64,000 bases of DNA, taken from assembly GCF_009708175.1 (NCBI RefSeq), contig NZ_WMBB01000003.1:248001-312000 (forward strand). The letters are read 5' to 3'. This document shows positions 25,273 through 34,291 of the stretch, piece by piece. Each line of letters starts with the position of its first letter. Within the stretch, counting starts at the first letter, position 1. The translations under genes and the position numbers were made by a program. The notes below the pieces were generated by a model. The model did not search any database. It worked only from the letters and a program-made list of their open reading frames with translations, and was not told the DNA's origin. The stretch is from Nocardia aurantiaca (GTDB lineage: Bacteria; Actinomycetota; Actinomycetes; Mycobacteriales; Mycobacteriaceae).

Positions 25273-25984
25273 GCTCCCTTGCTTTCTCTCGCAACAGATC
25301 TCGGGTCGGACGCACGTCCAAAGTTGCTTTCAGGACCTCCTGAAACGCTTTGCGGAACCTTCCTACATCGGCAACCCGCTCGAAGTACATGGCACCGGTA
25401 TAGCTCTCGGCAAACACCACTGATGGCTCGACGTCCTTCCCGCGCTGGTCACGGCCAAAATCCAGGACCATGAAGGACGGCAGCGGCATTCCTAGCGGAA
25501 ACCCTGCCCGATACGGCAGTAACTACACCTCAATGTTGGATTGGGTGCCGAGGTCGGCCAAGCGGCGCAGTTGTGCTGACATGATGTGGCCATCACCGAC
25601 GCGGGTTCGTACCGCGGACTCGTGCAGGACCGCGATTAAGTTGGCGGGCTGCCGTTTACGCAGAATGACGTTCTGGCGTTGCTGGCGCAGTTCGATACGG
25701 CGGTCCAGCTCGGTGTCGGTCTCGTGGGGGAAGAACCGGCGGTCCAGTGTTCGAGCGTAGTCGGCGGTCTGGAAAATTCCGGGCACGATCACGGGCTGGT
25801 AGTAGGCCAGTTCCCTTGCGCTGGCTTCCAATCCGACGAACAGGTTGAAGTTCGCCGGGATCAGGTCACCGTAGGCGTGCCACCCGACCGCACCGGAGCC
25901 TGCGGTGCTAGCTTCGCTCGCGCCCGGCGGGATTCTCGGCATCGAATCGATCACGCAATCAGCGCAACTGACCATGTGGCGCAC
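25256..25984 (-). pseudogene. DUF5753 regulator, truncated at the N terminus and split by an in-frame TAG
   Basis: One frame runs from about 25984 to TGA 25258-25256 and reads DUF5753 throughout: FNLFVGLEASARELAYYQPV, IVPGIFQTADYARTL, LIAVLHESAVRTRVG, LADLGTQSNIEV, then TAG (25525-25523), then LLPYRAGFPLGMPLPSFMVL and YFERVADVGRFRKAF. The stop interrupts the normal NIEVxxLPxxxG stretch, and CAG (Gln) to TAG is the simplest change. The XRE helix-turn-helix that should precede the domain is absent; the first 30 codons look like unrelated sequence. The downstream fragment from 25489 could be translated separately but lacks most of the domain. Confidence 0.85.
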
Positions 25985-26114
25985 CCGTCAAGCGGTGTCG
26001 AAATTGACATCGCGCGGGCTGATCGTGGGACGGCGACGCGGCGGGCGCGGTGCCTGGGAGATTACCGACCGTAGCCGACGCACGCTCTCCACGCGCGGCC
26101 GTTACTACCAATAG
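25970..26114 (+). pseudogene. Winged-helix-like fragment
   Basis: A plus-strand frame reads MWRTRQAVSKLTSRGLIVGR then RRGGRGAWEITDRSRRTLST before TAG 26112-26114. It resembles the recognition helix and wing of restriction-type or MarR-like winged helices. There is no start with a ribosome binding site and its beginning overlaps the antisense DUF5753 remnant, so it looks like a gene tail left by rearrangement. The 490 bases after it (26115-26603) contain no gene I can support. Confidence 0.3.
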
Positions 26115-26603
26115 TTGGACCGAAACATGTTCCATATCAACGAGATCGCCGATCTATCAGCCAAATTGACTACTCGTCGACGACCGTATCGTCATGGTGT
26201 CGTTCGCCGACAAGGCAACTGCTCACCGGGCGGCATATCAGGTTCGCGCGGACGAATCGATTGCCGACTTCCCCGGCGGTGCGCCCGGCACTGTCTACTT
26301 CAGCGAAGGCTCCGCGACGGTGGTGTCGGCGGTGTCGCCGGCACCGCAACCCGACCTGGCACAGGTGCGCGAATGGTTCCCGAGGTACTTCCCCTGTGGG
26401 ACGCGGTACGTGCCGAGTAATGGGATGCGGTCTTGCCGCTGAACCACCCTCGATTGAAGGGACTGAGCGAACTGACCACCCGACAGTATCGGTGCTGAGC
26501 GACCTCCCGAATAGATCGCCAATCCCGATTATCCACCACCACTTGGCGAGAAGAAGCCGTCCAGACTTCCGGCATCGAAAGATATTGAGTTTGAGGAGTT
26601 TAC

Positions 26604-26801
26604 GTGAACGCACTGGCCGAGTTCGTTGCGGCAGTATTGACTTGCGTCATTGTAGAAGTCGCCGTTAGTTGGGGTATCTCCGATAATCCATCGAAGGCGA
26701 CTTCAGCGCATGGCGAATCGTTGCTGATGGCGGACGGTCGTACGCTCCACCGAGTCTCGGTGGGCAATCTACACCGTCTACATGGACGGCATCGCGCTTA
26801 G
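26604..26801 (+). CDS. Possible small membrane protein
   Basis: 65 codons from GTG 26604, which has a good GAGGAG five bases upstream. The first 24 residues are hydrophobic (LAEFVAAVLTCVIVEVAVSW), like one TM helix or a signal anchor. The C-terminal half is Ser/His/Arg-rich and may be out of frame. No family recognised. The surrounding DNA is less GC-rich than the core genome. Confidence 0.35.
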   Translation: MNALAEFVAAVLTCVIVEVAVSWGISDNPSKATSAHGESLLMADGRTLHRVSVGNLHRLHGRHRA

Positions 26802-26887
26802 ACAGAGGAGGTCTTCGACGATTCAACGCTGTCGCGACAAGCAGCTGCGTCGACGATAAGGATCGCAACCAAAAGGTGCGCAGTCGT

Positions 26888-27190
26888 TCAATCCTTGCCT
26901 AGAAGCTTGACCAGTTTCTCGAGAGACGTAGTATACGTCCAATTGTCTTGCGTCCGTTCTACCGAGTTCAACTCCCGCTGGGCAGACTCCAGCAGTGCGT
27001 CCTTGAAACGACCAGCGTCCTGCGGTTTCTCCTTGTTCACATCCATCCCGCCGTTGGCGTCCACCACATAGCGCCAATCCTCGAGATCGCCAGGCATAAC
27101 CCCATACCCGATGGCTGCATCGAAGAGCCGATCAAAAACCGAACCCGACACCCACCACTCATTTTCCGACCCAAAACGAACCGATAGCAT
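26888..27190 (-). CDS. Candidate immunity protein for the adjacent toxin
   Basis: 100 residues with an acidic, soluble composition and several aromatic residues (NEWWVSGSVFDRLFDAAIGY, GDLEDWRYVV). Its ATG overlaps the toxin stop by one base (TGATG), so it is translationally coupled. Position directly after the toxin, small size and no membrane segment are what is expected of an immunity protein. I do not recognise the family; the call rests on context. Expression from the same message would protect producing cells. Confidence 0.6.
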   Translation of the reverse strand: MLSVRFGSENEWWVSGSVFDRLFDAAIGYGVMPGDLEDWRYVVDANGGMDVNKEKPQDAGRFKDALLESAQRELNSVERTQDNWTYTTSLEKLVKLLGKD

Positions 27191-28563
27191 CAGAATCCCA
27201 TCCTAATGATCTTTTGTTGTGATGACGGCGGCAGTGAATCGACATAGCCCCGAACCTCTGCGATTTGCTCAGGAGTATACCCCGTCATATCGATCACGGT
27301 AAAATCGTTCCCCTGCTTTACCAGGTGGTGATCAATTGAATCTTTGAATTTTTCGAAGTTGTGGAATTCCGACTTGTCCCCACGCCCCAAAGCATCATAC
27401 TTGCGCCCGAGGTCGTCGTACCAGTCGTAACCGGGGTCCGGAGGCGGAGGGGATTCGAAAGTTCGCCCAGCGAACCTCGGATCGTCAGCTAGACGCTTAG
27501 CCGTCTCCAATTCGTTCGGCCGTAGATACTTCTCCATGGTACTGCCGAGCTTGGCCTTCGCGCGTTCAGCCGCTTGCTTGAGGTCATTAACGCGCTTGCT
27601 CAGGAGGTCCGCGATGCGTTGCAGTTCCGCGCGAGTCTGTTCGGTTTCCTTCTCGACACTAACCGCTTTATTGATCTTCCTTAGATCGAGCACTTTACGC
27701 AGAAGTTTGACAAACTTCTCCAGGCATTTGGCAGTTCTCGCGACCCCTACAGCGGCACCGACACCGAAGGTAACGAAGGACAACGCAACGCTGACGGCAG
27801 CATTGATTGCGAGTTCCTTGATCAGTTCATCCCGGAAATCTTCGAGGGTATGCTTCAGGTCTTCCCGAAGATTGTCGTGTGCAATCTTCTGATCCTGGCA
27901 TGCCTTGGCGATATCATTACATGTAGCGATCACATCGCCAGCAGCATCTTTCATCGAACGGATATCGCCGCTGATGAATTCGACTTCCGGCGCGGTCACC
28001 GTCTGAAACAGTGCCGCAGCGCGTTCCAGTTCACTGGAGAGCTTGACAGCCGCGTCAGAGGTGGCCATCTCCGTCCAAGCGCCTGCAGCTTTGAGCAGCT
28101 TACCGGTGTCGCCGTCGGGAACCGGAACGCCGATCTTGGCCACCAGATCGAGTCCGTCATCGATGAGTCCGTTGCCCTTGCCACCGGCCGAGGCCGGCAT
28201 TAGAGGGCAGACCGACATTGCTGGTTGCGGAGTCGCAGGTTTCGTCGGTGCGAGCGAACCGCTGTCGGGCGGATAGTCCGCCACGGCGTGGTTGTAACCA
28301 GCGTCAATAAGGATCGTCGTATAGCTGTCGATCGCCGCGAGGAGGTTGGAGATCAGGCCATAGGCGCTGTCAGCTTTCTGATCGTAGGACTTCCCCCACT
28401 CCGCACAGTCGCCAACAGTACCGGACATCTCCTTGGTATCTTGGAGTACTCCGAGCTGGGTTTGAAATACTGAGAAGTAGGCCGCTCCTGCCTTATTAAT
28501 GATTGTCGCGGCGTCATAGTAGACGCTGGGATCCACATTGATTGTCGCAGTCGGGGCTGTCAT
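27190..28563 (-). CDS. Type VII-exported polymorphic toxin
   Basis: 457 residues. The N-terminal 110 residues are helical (PSVYYDAATIINKAGAAYFS, CAEWGKSYDQKADSAYGLIS), like ESX substrate leader regions. A Pro/Ala linker and Gly-rich turn follow near 100-130, then helices, a hydrophobic segment (INAAVSVALSFVTFGVGAAV, about 250-270) and a coiled coil at about 290-345. The C-terminal 85 residues form a separate domain (EFHNFEKFKDSIDHHLVKQG, DFTVIDMTGYTPEQIAEVRG, IIRMGF) reminiscent of CdiA-CT-type tRNA nucleases, a resemblance I hold loosely. It overlaps the WXG100 gene upstream by 4 bases and the candidate immunity gene downstream by 1. Confidence 0.75.
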   Translation of the reverse strand: MTAPTATINVDPSVYYDAATIINKAGAAYFSVFQTQLGVLQDTKEMSGTVGDCAEWGKSYDQKADSAYGLISNLLAAIDSYTTILIDAGYNHAVADYPPDSGSLAPTKPATPQPAMSVCPLMPASAGGKGNGLIDDGLDLVAKIGVPVPDGDTGKLLKAAGAWTEMATSDAAVKLSSELERAAALFQTVTAPEVEFISGDIRSMKDAAGDVIATCNDIAKACQDQKIAHDNLREDLKHTLEDFRDELIKELAINAAVSVALSFVTFGVGAAVGVARTAKCLEKFVKLLRKVLDLRKINKAVSVEKETEQTRAELQRIADLLSKRVNDLKQAAERAKAKLGSTMEKYLRPNELETAKRLADDPRFAGRTFESPPPPDPGYDWYDDLGRKYDALGRGDKSEFHNFEKFKDSIDHHLVKQGNDFTVIDMTGYTPEQIAEVRGYVDSLPPSSQQKIIRMGF

Positions 28564-28862
28564 TTCCTGCCCAGCATATTTAGATTCGCTTCGATTGCCG
28601 AGATGTAACGGCCGTGCGCCGCCACGGCGGCCTGGCGCATCTTCTCGATACCGTCGGAGACGTCAGCCGTTCCCGCTAGCCATTTATTGAACGCATCGGA
28701 ATGTTTCGTTGCAGCCGGGCCAGTCCACGTCATATGTAGCGAGCTGATGCGTTGCTCAAGTCCAGTTAGGCTGTCAGAGAGAAAACCGACGAACCCCTTT
28801 AGGCGATTGGCAATATCGTCCAACTCGGTAAGATTCACTTGGTATGATAAATCATCACTCAT
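28560..28862 (-). CDS. WXG100-family protein (ESX partner 2)
   Basis: 100 residues, the classic WXG100 length: helix, turn, helix, with WTG (TWTGPAATKHSDAFNKWLAG, about 46-65) in place of WxG. AAGGA precedes ATG 28862. It would form a helical-hairpin dimer and be exported through an ESX system with its partner or toxin. The stop overlaps the toxin start (ATGA), so it is probably the toxin's dedicated export partner. Confidence 0.88.
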   Translation of the reverse strand: MSDDLSYQVNLTELDDIANRLKGFVGFLSDSLTGLEQRISSLHMTWTGPAATKHSDAFNKWLAGTADVSDGIEKMRQAAVAAHGRYISAIEANLNMLGRK

Positions 28863-28876
28863 GCGGGTTCCTTCGG

Positions 28877-29212
28877 TCAGACTGGCGGGAGATTGAGCAA
28901 CGATCCGAATCCGCTGGCATTGTCCTGATCCATGTCAGCGAAGACCGTGCCAGCCACTCCCAGCAACTCGGCCATGTCTTGTAATGCCTGAAGCACCTCG
29001 TTCGCACCTTTGTGGACTTCTGTCCAACCGTTGCTGTAGTCGGTGGCCGAACGACCCCGCCACGTTTTCAGAAGATCAGTCACTTCGTTGTCCAAGGACC
29101 GCACGCCATTGATCAATTCTTCGGCTGTCATTCGCATGAACTGGCCCGCATCCGTGACCTCAGCGGGCACCACTTGAAATATTTCGGTGGAGTTCTCCGA
29201 TTCCGAAGTCAC
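28877..29212 (-). CDS. WXG100-family protein (ESX partner 1)
   Basis: 111 residues from GTG 29212. A very strong AGGGGG four bases upstream decides this start over the longer frame from 29239. Two helices flank WRG (DLLKTWRGRSATDYSNGW), the WXG100 turn, and the C terminus is a short non-helical tail. It lies 14 bases upstream of the second WXG100 gene, so the two could form a heterodimer for toxin export. Confidence 0.85.
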   Translation of the reverse strand: MTSESENSTEIFQVVPAEVTDAGQFMRMTAEELINGVRSLDNEVTDLLKTWRGRSATDYSNGWTEVHKGANEVLQALQDMAELLGVAGTVFADMDQDNASGFGSLLNLPPV

Positions 29213-29251
29213 ATATCCCCCTTGACGGCCACTATCCAACGAGACGTAACC

Positions 29252-29820
29252 CTACCTCCAGGGAAGGCGTCGAGCGAACTCGACCACGGGCCCGGTGGTT
29301 CCCATCGCCAACGAGCGCCGATCGCGAATCGTCACCAGTTTGTAGAGTTCCGGATGGGCGAGTTCAAACTCTGTTCTCGCTGCCAGTCCTCGTACTGCAC
29401 CGCATCCACGTAGACGGATGTGCCGCTCGCGTTGGGAGACGCGAAACCACTTGGACCAGAATGGGGTTCGTCTGCGCCTATGCGTCCAAGACCCGCGCGG
29501 ACTGCATCGTACGCTGCGGCGCGGGCCTGTCCGATCAGCTCGATGACAGTGGCCACAACCCGCTCTGGATCGGAACTGCGCGCGCGATCGGTTACGACCC
29601 ATCGATGGACCTTGCCATCGGCACCGACAGCGACCGAGAGCGAGCCGTCGGGCGATGCCGCAACGGCAACCTCTTTCGCCAACATGGCCCGCACTGCTTC
29701 GACATCCGCGCCCGAAACTCTCGGCGAACCACCGGCCGCCGCCTTCCCGTTGCCTCGCATGAGCCCCCGATTCGAACGCTGGTGTGCAGATGAGAGTTCC
29801 ATCCTGACACGGTCTTTCAC
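29252..29820 (-). pseudogene. YbaB/EbfC-like protein with a probable frameshift
   Basis: The frame from about 29820 contains a YbaB-like core (SLSVAVGADGKVHRWVVTDR, PERVVATVIELIGQARAAAY) typical of the small proteins encoded next to ESX substrates. It terminates after DWQREQSLNSPIRN-type residues at 29332. One frame over, the sequence continues naturally as RTEFELAHPELYKLVTIRDR then RSLAMGTTGPVVEFARRLPW to a TAG at 29254-29252. Loss of one base near 29385 explains both. Start is uncertain (29820, 29802 or 29760). It precedes the WXG100 pair by 39 bases, suggesting one former operon of five genes. Confidence 0.6.
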
Positions 29821-30365
29821 ACCCTACATCGCGAACGAGGGGTGCTTCGAGCCAACCTGACCAGCATTACGGCTGCCCGGTCCGCTCTTCGGCGGACGAG
29901 GATCCTCAGCACACGAGAGTGCTGAGTCCGACCCGAGGTCAGCGCGGTGTCCCACCCGCCGGGGAGCCGCCGCACGGATTCGATCGCGTGCACATGTCGC
30001 AAATGGAGGGAGGTGATGCATCTGTCTGGTTAGAAGAGGCTGCAGGCTCCCGGGAACAGTTCGGTCTCGATCGAGGAGGTGAACGCGATTTTCAGGCTCA
30101 CCGCATGCAGTCCCCTAGTGCAAGGGATGAGAAAGAACTTCTCGTACAGAAGGTCGAACTCGGAGGTGCCGGATCCTTTTCCCGCGCGTGGAGAAAGTGA
30201 CGGCTTCGATCAGCTTTCGAGAAGGTGGTGTTGATTTCGGCCCTTGACGCGGGGTCGGTCGGTAGAAGGGTGAACCCGGCTCTCGGTTCCACATGGCTTT
30301 GGGAGGACGACATGATTATTCAGACCATCGAGGACGTGTGAGCGTTCCTCTCACACGCACCACTG
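29821..30365. other. Gene-poor interval inside the island
   Basis: About 545 bases. Several very short frames with good ribosome binding sites occur (for example ATG 30312 after GGGAGGACGAC, only nine codons). I cannot support a protein gene, RNA gene or repeat here. Confidence 0.4.
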
Positions 30366-30579
30366 ATGGTGTGGGGCGGCAACTGTAGCTGGTGGCCGGT
30401 GCTGGGCGTGCTCGGCATCTGCTCGGTACCGGTGCGGCTGGCTGCGGGCTGGCAGATGCGCCGCTACCGGTCCACCAGTGTTCCGGTGTCGGTGGCCGCG
30501 TACTCCAATGCGACCGCGCGGGCCTGCCACGGCCGACACCGAGTGCGGCCCAGCAGTCCGGCCGGCTAGCGCACGAATC

Positions 30580-32040
30580 GCACGACTGTCGGTGCAGGCG
30601 GTCACCGACGGCGTTGTCGAGGCGTGGCCCGGTGCCCGTGTCGAAGCCACTACCCCACCGGTCGTGTCCGGCGGGAGCGCCGTGTGCGCACGGGAGATCA
30701 TGCCGCGGGCCGGGGACTGGGCACCGCTGCTCGAACCCTCCACCAGACACCGACACGTGGTCGTCGATGTGGACAATCCCGACCCGCTCGCCGGTGTGCT
30801 GTCCAAGCTCGCCGAGCGGTCGACTGGGCGGACCGCGCTGGTGCAGGTGATCGTGACCTCCCAACGCGGCACCCGCTCACCCCAACCGCTTTCTGCCCAC
30901 GCCGTACTGCTGCTGTGCAACCTGGTGATGGTGAGCATGCGGGAGGCGGCCGGATTCTTCATCTCTGGCTACGCCTCCCGTGGCCACATCGCTCGCACGA
31001 GCGCGGACATGGATCCGGTAGCCGTGCGCTGGCAGCGTGAGGTCGAGGCCAAGCAAGCCGCCCGCCCGCATCTGCGGGTGACGGTACGGGTCGCGGTCGC
31101 CGCGCCGGTGCCCGCCCGCTACCTACGCGGTGAGGTCGACCAGATCGCTGCTGGCTTCGACCCGGTCGTCACCGGCGGAAACGGATTGCTCACACGCCGC
31201 ACCCACCACGCCCGCACGCAGACCACGACCAGAGCCGCCGGCAAGGGGTTCGTGGTGACTGTGGCAGAGCTGGCCTCGCTGTGGCACCTGCCAGCGTTCT
31301 CCCGGCCTATACGGCGGTTTCCACCAGCCCGGCCTGCAGCGGGCCACCCGCCCCACCCCACACCACCCCGATCCGCCATGACCGTATCCAACCCAGCCAG
31401 CTGTGACCGGCCACGCCCTCCCCGACCGCGACCGGCGGTCTGCAGCTTCCGGTGCCCGACATCCCCTCCGGTCATTGTGAACACCCGCCGCGCCCCACAC
31501 TGCCTCGATCCGCACCAGCGGCATCGGGCCCGGCCACGGCCAATCAGGCGACTCCGGCCCCACCCGGCAGTCTGCAGCTTCCCCTTGCCTGACTTCGCCT
31601 TCGCCCGACGCAAACGCCCACCACACCCCAATCCCATCCAGCGCAGCACCGGAGGTGTGCGATGAACCCCAACCAGCCCGACCCCCGCCCGACCAGACGG
31701 GCGAGCACGCATCCGCCCGGCGGTTGTGCCTGACTTCACCGAGTGACTTGCGTCGCGCCGACCCGAAACCGTTGAGCCTCAACGGTGGTGAGCTCATTGG
31801 TCTGCGAGTCGCCGATGCCCGCCACCATATGCACGTGTCGGAAGTGACCGGGGCCGGCAAGTCGACTTTCCGGCCAATCTCACCCTCGCCGAAGCCGCCG
31901 CCGGGCGCGGAATGGTGCTGCTGGACTGCCAAGGCGACCTGGCCTGCCACGTCCTGGACCGGCTACCGGCCGAGTGCGCCGACCGGTTGGTGATCCTCGA
32001 TCCCGCCGGAACAGAGGCGCCCCCGAGGGGACGATGGTTC
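30580..32040 (+). pseudogene. Conjugation ATPase remnant (actinobacterial integrative-element type)
   Basis: The first part (about 30580-31300) reads as the N-terminal region of an AICE-type transfer ATPase (LSVQAVTDGVVEAWPGARVE, WQREVEAKQAARPHLRVTVR, TVAELASLWHLP). The next 450 bases no longer code sensibly. From about 31790 the ATPase core reappears: HHMHVSEVTGAGKSTF with Walker A GAGKST, then, one frame over, ANLTLAEAAAGRGMVLLDCQ and GDLACHVLDRLPAECADRLV with Walker B VLLDCQGD. A frameshift near 31873 and an internal gap break the gene, and it ends without the rest of the ATPase. No integrase, relaxase or replication gene is nearby. Confidence 0.65.
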
Positions 32041-32081
32041 CCGACCGATGCGACGGCAGCGGGGGACTGCAGACAAGAAAG

Positions 32082-32117
32082 AGGCCCTGACCGGCGGTAA
32101 ACCGCCAGCCAGGGCCT
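32082..32117 (-). terminator. Terminator of ssrA
   Basis: Nested inverted repeats (AGGCCCTG with CAGGGCCT and GGCGGT with ACCGCC) followed on the minus strand by CTTTCTTGT, about 30 bases after the tmRNA 3' end. Confidence 0.8.
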
Positions 32118-32147
32118 TGAGAAACAGTGTTCGCGCAATGGCAAACC

Positions 32148-32520
32148 TGGTGGAGCTGCCGGGAATCGAACCCGGGTCCTCCGCCGCATCTTCAGGGCTT
32201 CTCCGTGTGCAGTTCGCTATGTCTCTGCTCGGATCTCTCGGTCACGCGAACCAGCCGAGATGACGATCCCAGTCGCTGTGAGATGTCCCGTCCGGCCCCG
32301 CGACCGGGTCGGACGGTAGAGCCCTCTAGCTGATGCCAGGGACCGGGTCGAGGGCGAACCCGGGCTGACAGACACGCTCTACTGCTTAGGCAGCGAGAGC
32401 GTAGTCGCGCTGATTGGAATCGGCGCTTATAGGGTTACAGCGACGCTTATACGGTGGTCTTCTGCCTGCACCGACACGCTTCCCCTGAATCAACGTACGC
32501 AGTCGAAACCGTTCAGCCCC
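32148..32520 (-). ncRNA. ssrA: Transfer-messenger RNA
   Basis: The minus strand starts GGGGCTGAACGG and ends GGCAGCTCCACCA, with an alanine-tRNA-like T arm near the 3' end (GGGTTCGATTCCC). The tag frame reads ADSNQRDYALAA followed by TAA; M. tuberculosis uses ADSHQRDYALAA. tmRNA with SmpB rescues stalled ribosomes and marks the nascent chain for proteolysis. CCA is encoded. smpB lies upstream on the same strand, as in mycobacteria. Its last 11 bases also occur at 24257-24267, marking it as the likely integration site of the island. Confidence 0.96.
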
Positions 32521-32644
32521 GTCTGTGTTCACCGATTCAGATGAACTACCCGGCTCTCACCGGGCTACCTATCCTAACACCGAACAAACCTTGATTCATT
32601 CCCTCGACGCACCACCGACCGGGATCCCCGGGGGCGGCGCGGGC

Positions 32645-33121
32645 TCAGCCGCGCATGCCCTTGATCCGGCGGCCCAGTTCGCGGGTGACCTCACGTTCGG
32701 CGTCGCGTCGGGCCAGGTCCTGGCGCTTGTCGTAGTCCTGCTTACCCTTGGCCAGAGCCAGTTCCACCTTCACCTTGCCGTCGGAGAAGTACATCGACAG
32801 TGGGACCAGAGTCAGGCTCGACTCCTTCGTCTTGCCGAGCAGCTTGTCGATCTCGCGGCGGTGCAGCAGCAACTTGCGGGTTCGCCGCGGCGCGTGGTTG
32901 GTCCAGGTGCCGTGCCCGTACTCGGGTACGTGGAGTCCGCGCAGCCACACCTCGCCGTCGTCGATGGAGGCGTAGGCGTCGACCAGCGAGGCCTTACCCT
33001 CGCGCAGGCTCTTCACCTCGGTACCGACCAGCGCGACCCCGGCTTCGTAGGTCTCGAGGATCGCGTAGTTGTGCCGCGCCTTCTTGTTGCTGGCGATGAC
33101 CTTGCGCCCCTTTTCCTTCAT
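32645..33121 (-). CDS. smpB: tmRNA-binding protein SmpB
   Basis: 158 residues, the standard length. Motifs run [20 protein letters not shown] (residues about 7-26), [19 protein letters not shown] and [20 protein letters not shown], with the basic C-terminal tail ([20 protein letters not shown]) that enters the decoding centre. It delivers tmRNA to stalled ribosomes. It lies 124 bases upstream of ssrA. Confidence 0.98.
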   Translation of the reverse strand: MKEKGRKVIASNKKARHNYAILETYEAGVALVGTEVKSLREGKASLVDAYASIDDGEVWLRGLHVPEYGHGTWTNHAPRRTRKLLLHRREIDKLLGKTKESSLTLVPLSMYFSDGKVKVELALAKGKQDYDKRQDLARRDAEREVTRELGRRIKGMRG

Positions 33122-33254
33122 GTCTCCTCAATCGTCCCGTCACTGCCCGGAGTGCCCAACCAGCTTACGAATGCTCCGGCTCGGTCTCGCACGGTCGCGG
33201 GATCGAGCCTCGTATATCAACCGCGCCGCCGCGTACCTTGTTCCGATTCGTGGC

Positions 33255-33932
33255 TCACTCGGCCACGCGCGAGTCGAGGACGACCTTGGCGCCCGGGGTG
33301 GCCGCGACCTGGAGGGCACGCAGGCGCAGCAGGACCGGGTTGTCCGTGAGCAGCTTGGCGGTATTGGCCAGCGAGCGCAGGGCGGCGGCCTCGGCGCGAG
33401 CGCGCTCGAGCTCGGCGCGACCGCGTTCGCGGGCCAGCACCGTTTCGAGGGCGGCCTTGCGCAGCTCGCCCGGGAGCATGAGGTCCTTGGCGCGCACGGC
33501 CTCGACCCGGATGCCGAGCGGGTCGACCGCGGCCGCGACCGCCTCCTTGCCGCTGCCGAGCACGGCACGGTCTGCGATCAGCTCGTCGAGGGTGCGCGCG
33601 GCCACCAGGTCGCGGGCCACCTCCTGCACCGCGCCGTAGAGCACGACCTCGGCGTTCTGCGCGCCGGTGGTGAATGCGACCGGATCGGTGACCACCCAAT
33701 CGGCGGCGAAGCTCACCCGCAACGTCAGGCCGTCCGCGGTCAGCAGTTCCTGGCCGCCGACGTGCAGCATGCGGGGACGCATATCGACCGTGACCAGCGT
33801 GCAGCGCTTGTCGTCGTAGCGGTGGCGGCCCGGTTCCAATACTTCCGCCAGGACCCCGTCGCGGTACAGCAGGGTGCGCTGCCAATCCATGACGGTCACA
33901 TACGTCTTCGTGAACATCGTCGTCATGAACAT
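33255..33932 (-). CDS. Slipin (SPFH/stomatin-like) protein
   Basis: 225 residues from ATG 33932, chosen because GGAAGGAG lies seven bases upstream. An SPFH domain spans about residues 15-170 (LEPGRHRYDDKRCTLVTVDM, TADGLTLRVSFAADWVVTDP, DPLGIRVEAVRAKDLMLPGE), then a charged coiled coil (RERGRAELERARAEAAALRS). Unlike most slipins there is no clear TM helix at the N terminus, so membrane attachment is uncertain. Possibly scaffolds membrane microdomains. It stands between smpB and tRNA-Glu. Confidence 0.85.
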   Translation of the reverse strand: MFMTTMFTKTYVTVMDWQRTLLYRDGVLAEVLEPGRHRYDDKRCTLVTVDMRPRMLHVGGQELLTADGLTLRVSFAADWVVTDPVAFTTGAQNAEVVLYGAVQEVARDLVAARTLDELIADRAVLGSGKEAVAAAVDPLGIRVEAVRAKDLMLPGELRKAALETVLARERGRAELERARAEAAALRSLANTAKLLTDNPVLLRLRALQVAATPGAKVVLDSRVAE

Positions 33933-34253
33933 TCCAATCTCCTTCCCCCATTTGGCATCGGGCACGACCGGATACGCCCTGCCCGGTCACGGCACGCGGC
34001 GGGAGCCTCCCCCGTCCAGGGACGGAGAGCTCGCAGAGCCGCGATACCGCCCACGACCGGACAGGGCGCATCACGTCAAGGAGTCGAACCTCGGCAGATC
34101 GAATCTGCGTTACCAGTGAGTGACCGCCCCGATGCGGGGAACGCGGCCCGGAGATTCCGGAGCGCCCCTTGGTAACGGCCGAGATCAAAGTAGCCAGCGC
34201 ACCGCATGCGCGCCAATGATTTTCCGTGCGCGAGACGGAGACGATGAAATGCT
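33933..34253. other. Intergenic region with a T-arm-like motif only
   Basis: About 320 bases. On the minus strand, 34060-34125 contains a 5-bp T-stem with loop TTCGACT and an anticodon-stem-like repeat (GCAG/CTGC), but no variable loop or matching acceptor stem. I do not call a tRNA. Nothing else is seen. Confidence 0.4.
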
Positions 34254-34287
34254 GAAAGGCCCTTCAGAATTCACTGAAGGGCCTTTC
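34254..34287 (-). terminator. Terminator of the tRNA gene
   Basis: A perfect 14-bp stem (GAAAGGCCCTTCAG with CTGAAGGGCCTTTC) with a 6-nt loop lies four bases after the tRNA 3' end on the minus strand. Confidence 0.85.
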
Positions 34288-34291
34288 GCAG

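Noticed and set aside
26194..26442. Plus-strand 82-codon frame as a gene
   Set aside because: Composition is plausible but there is no ribosome binding site and neighbouring frames look equally coding near its end; a remnant cannot be told from chance.
34060..34125. tRNA-like structure upstream of the slipin gene (minus strand)
   Set aside because: The T arm and an anticodon-like stem are present, but there is no variable loop and no pairing acceptor stem, so it cannot fold as a tRNA.
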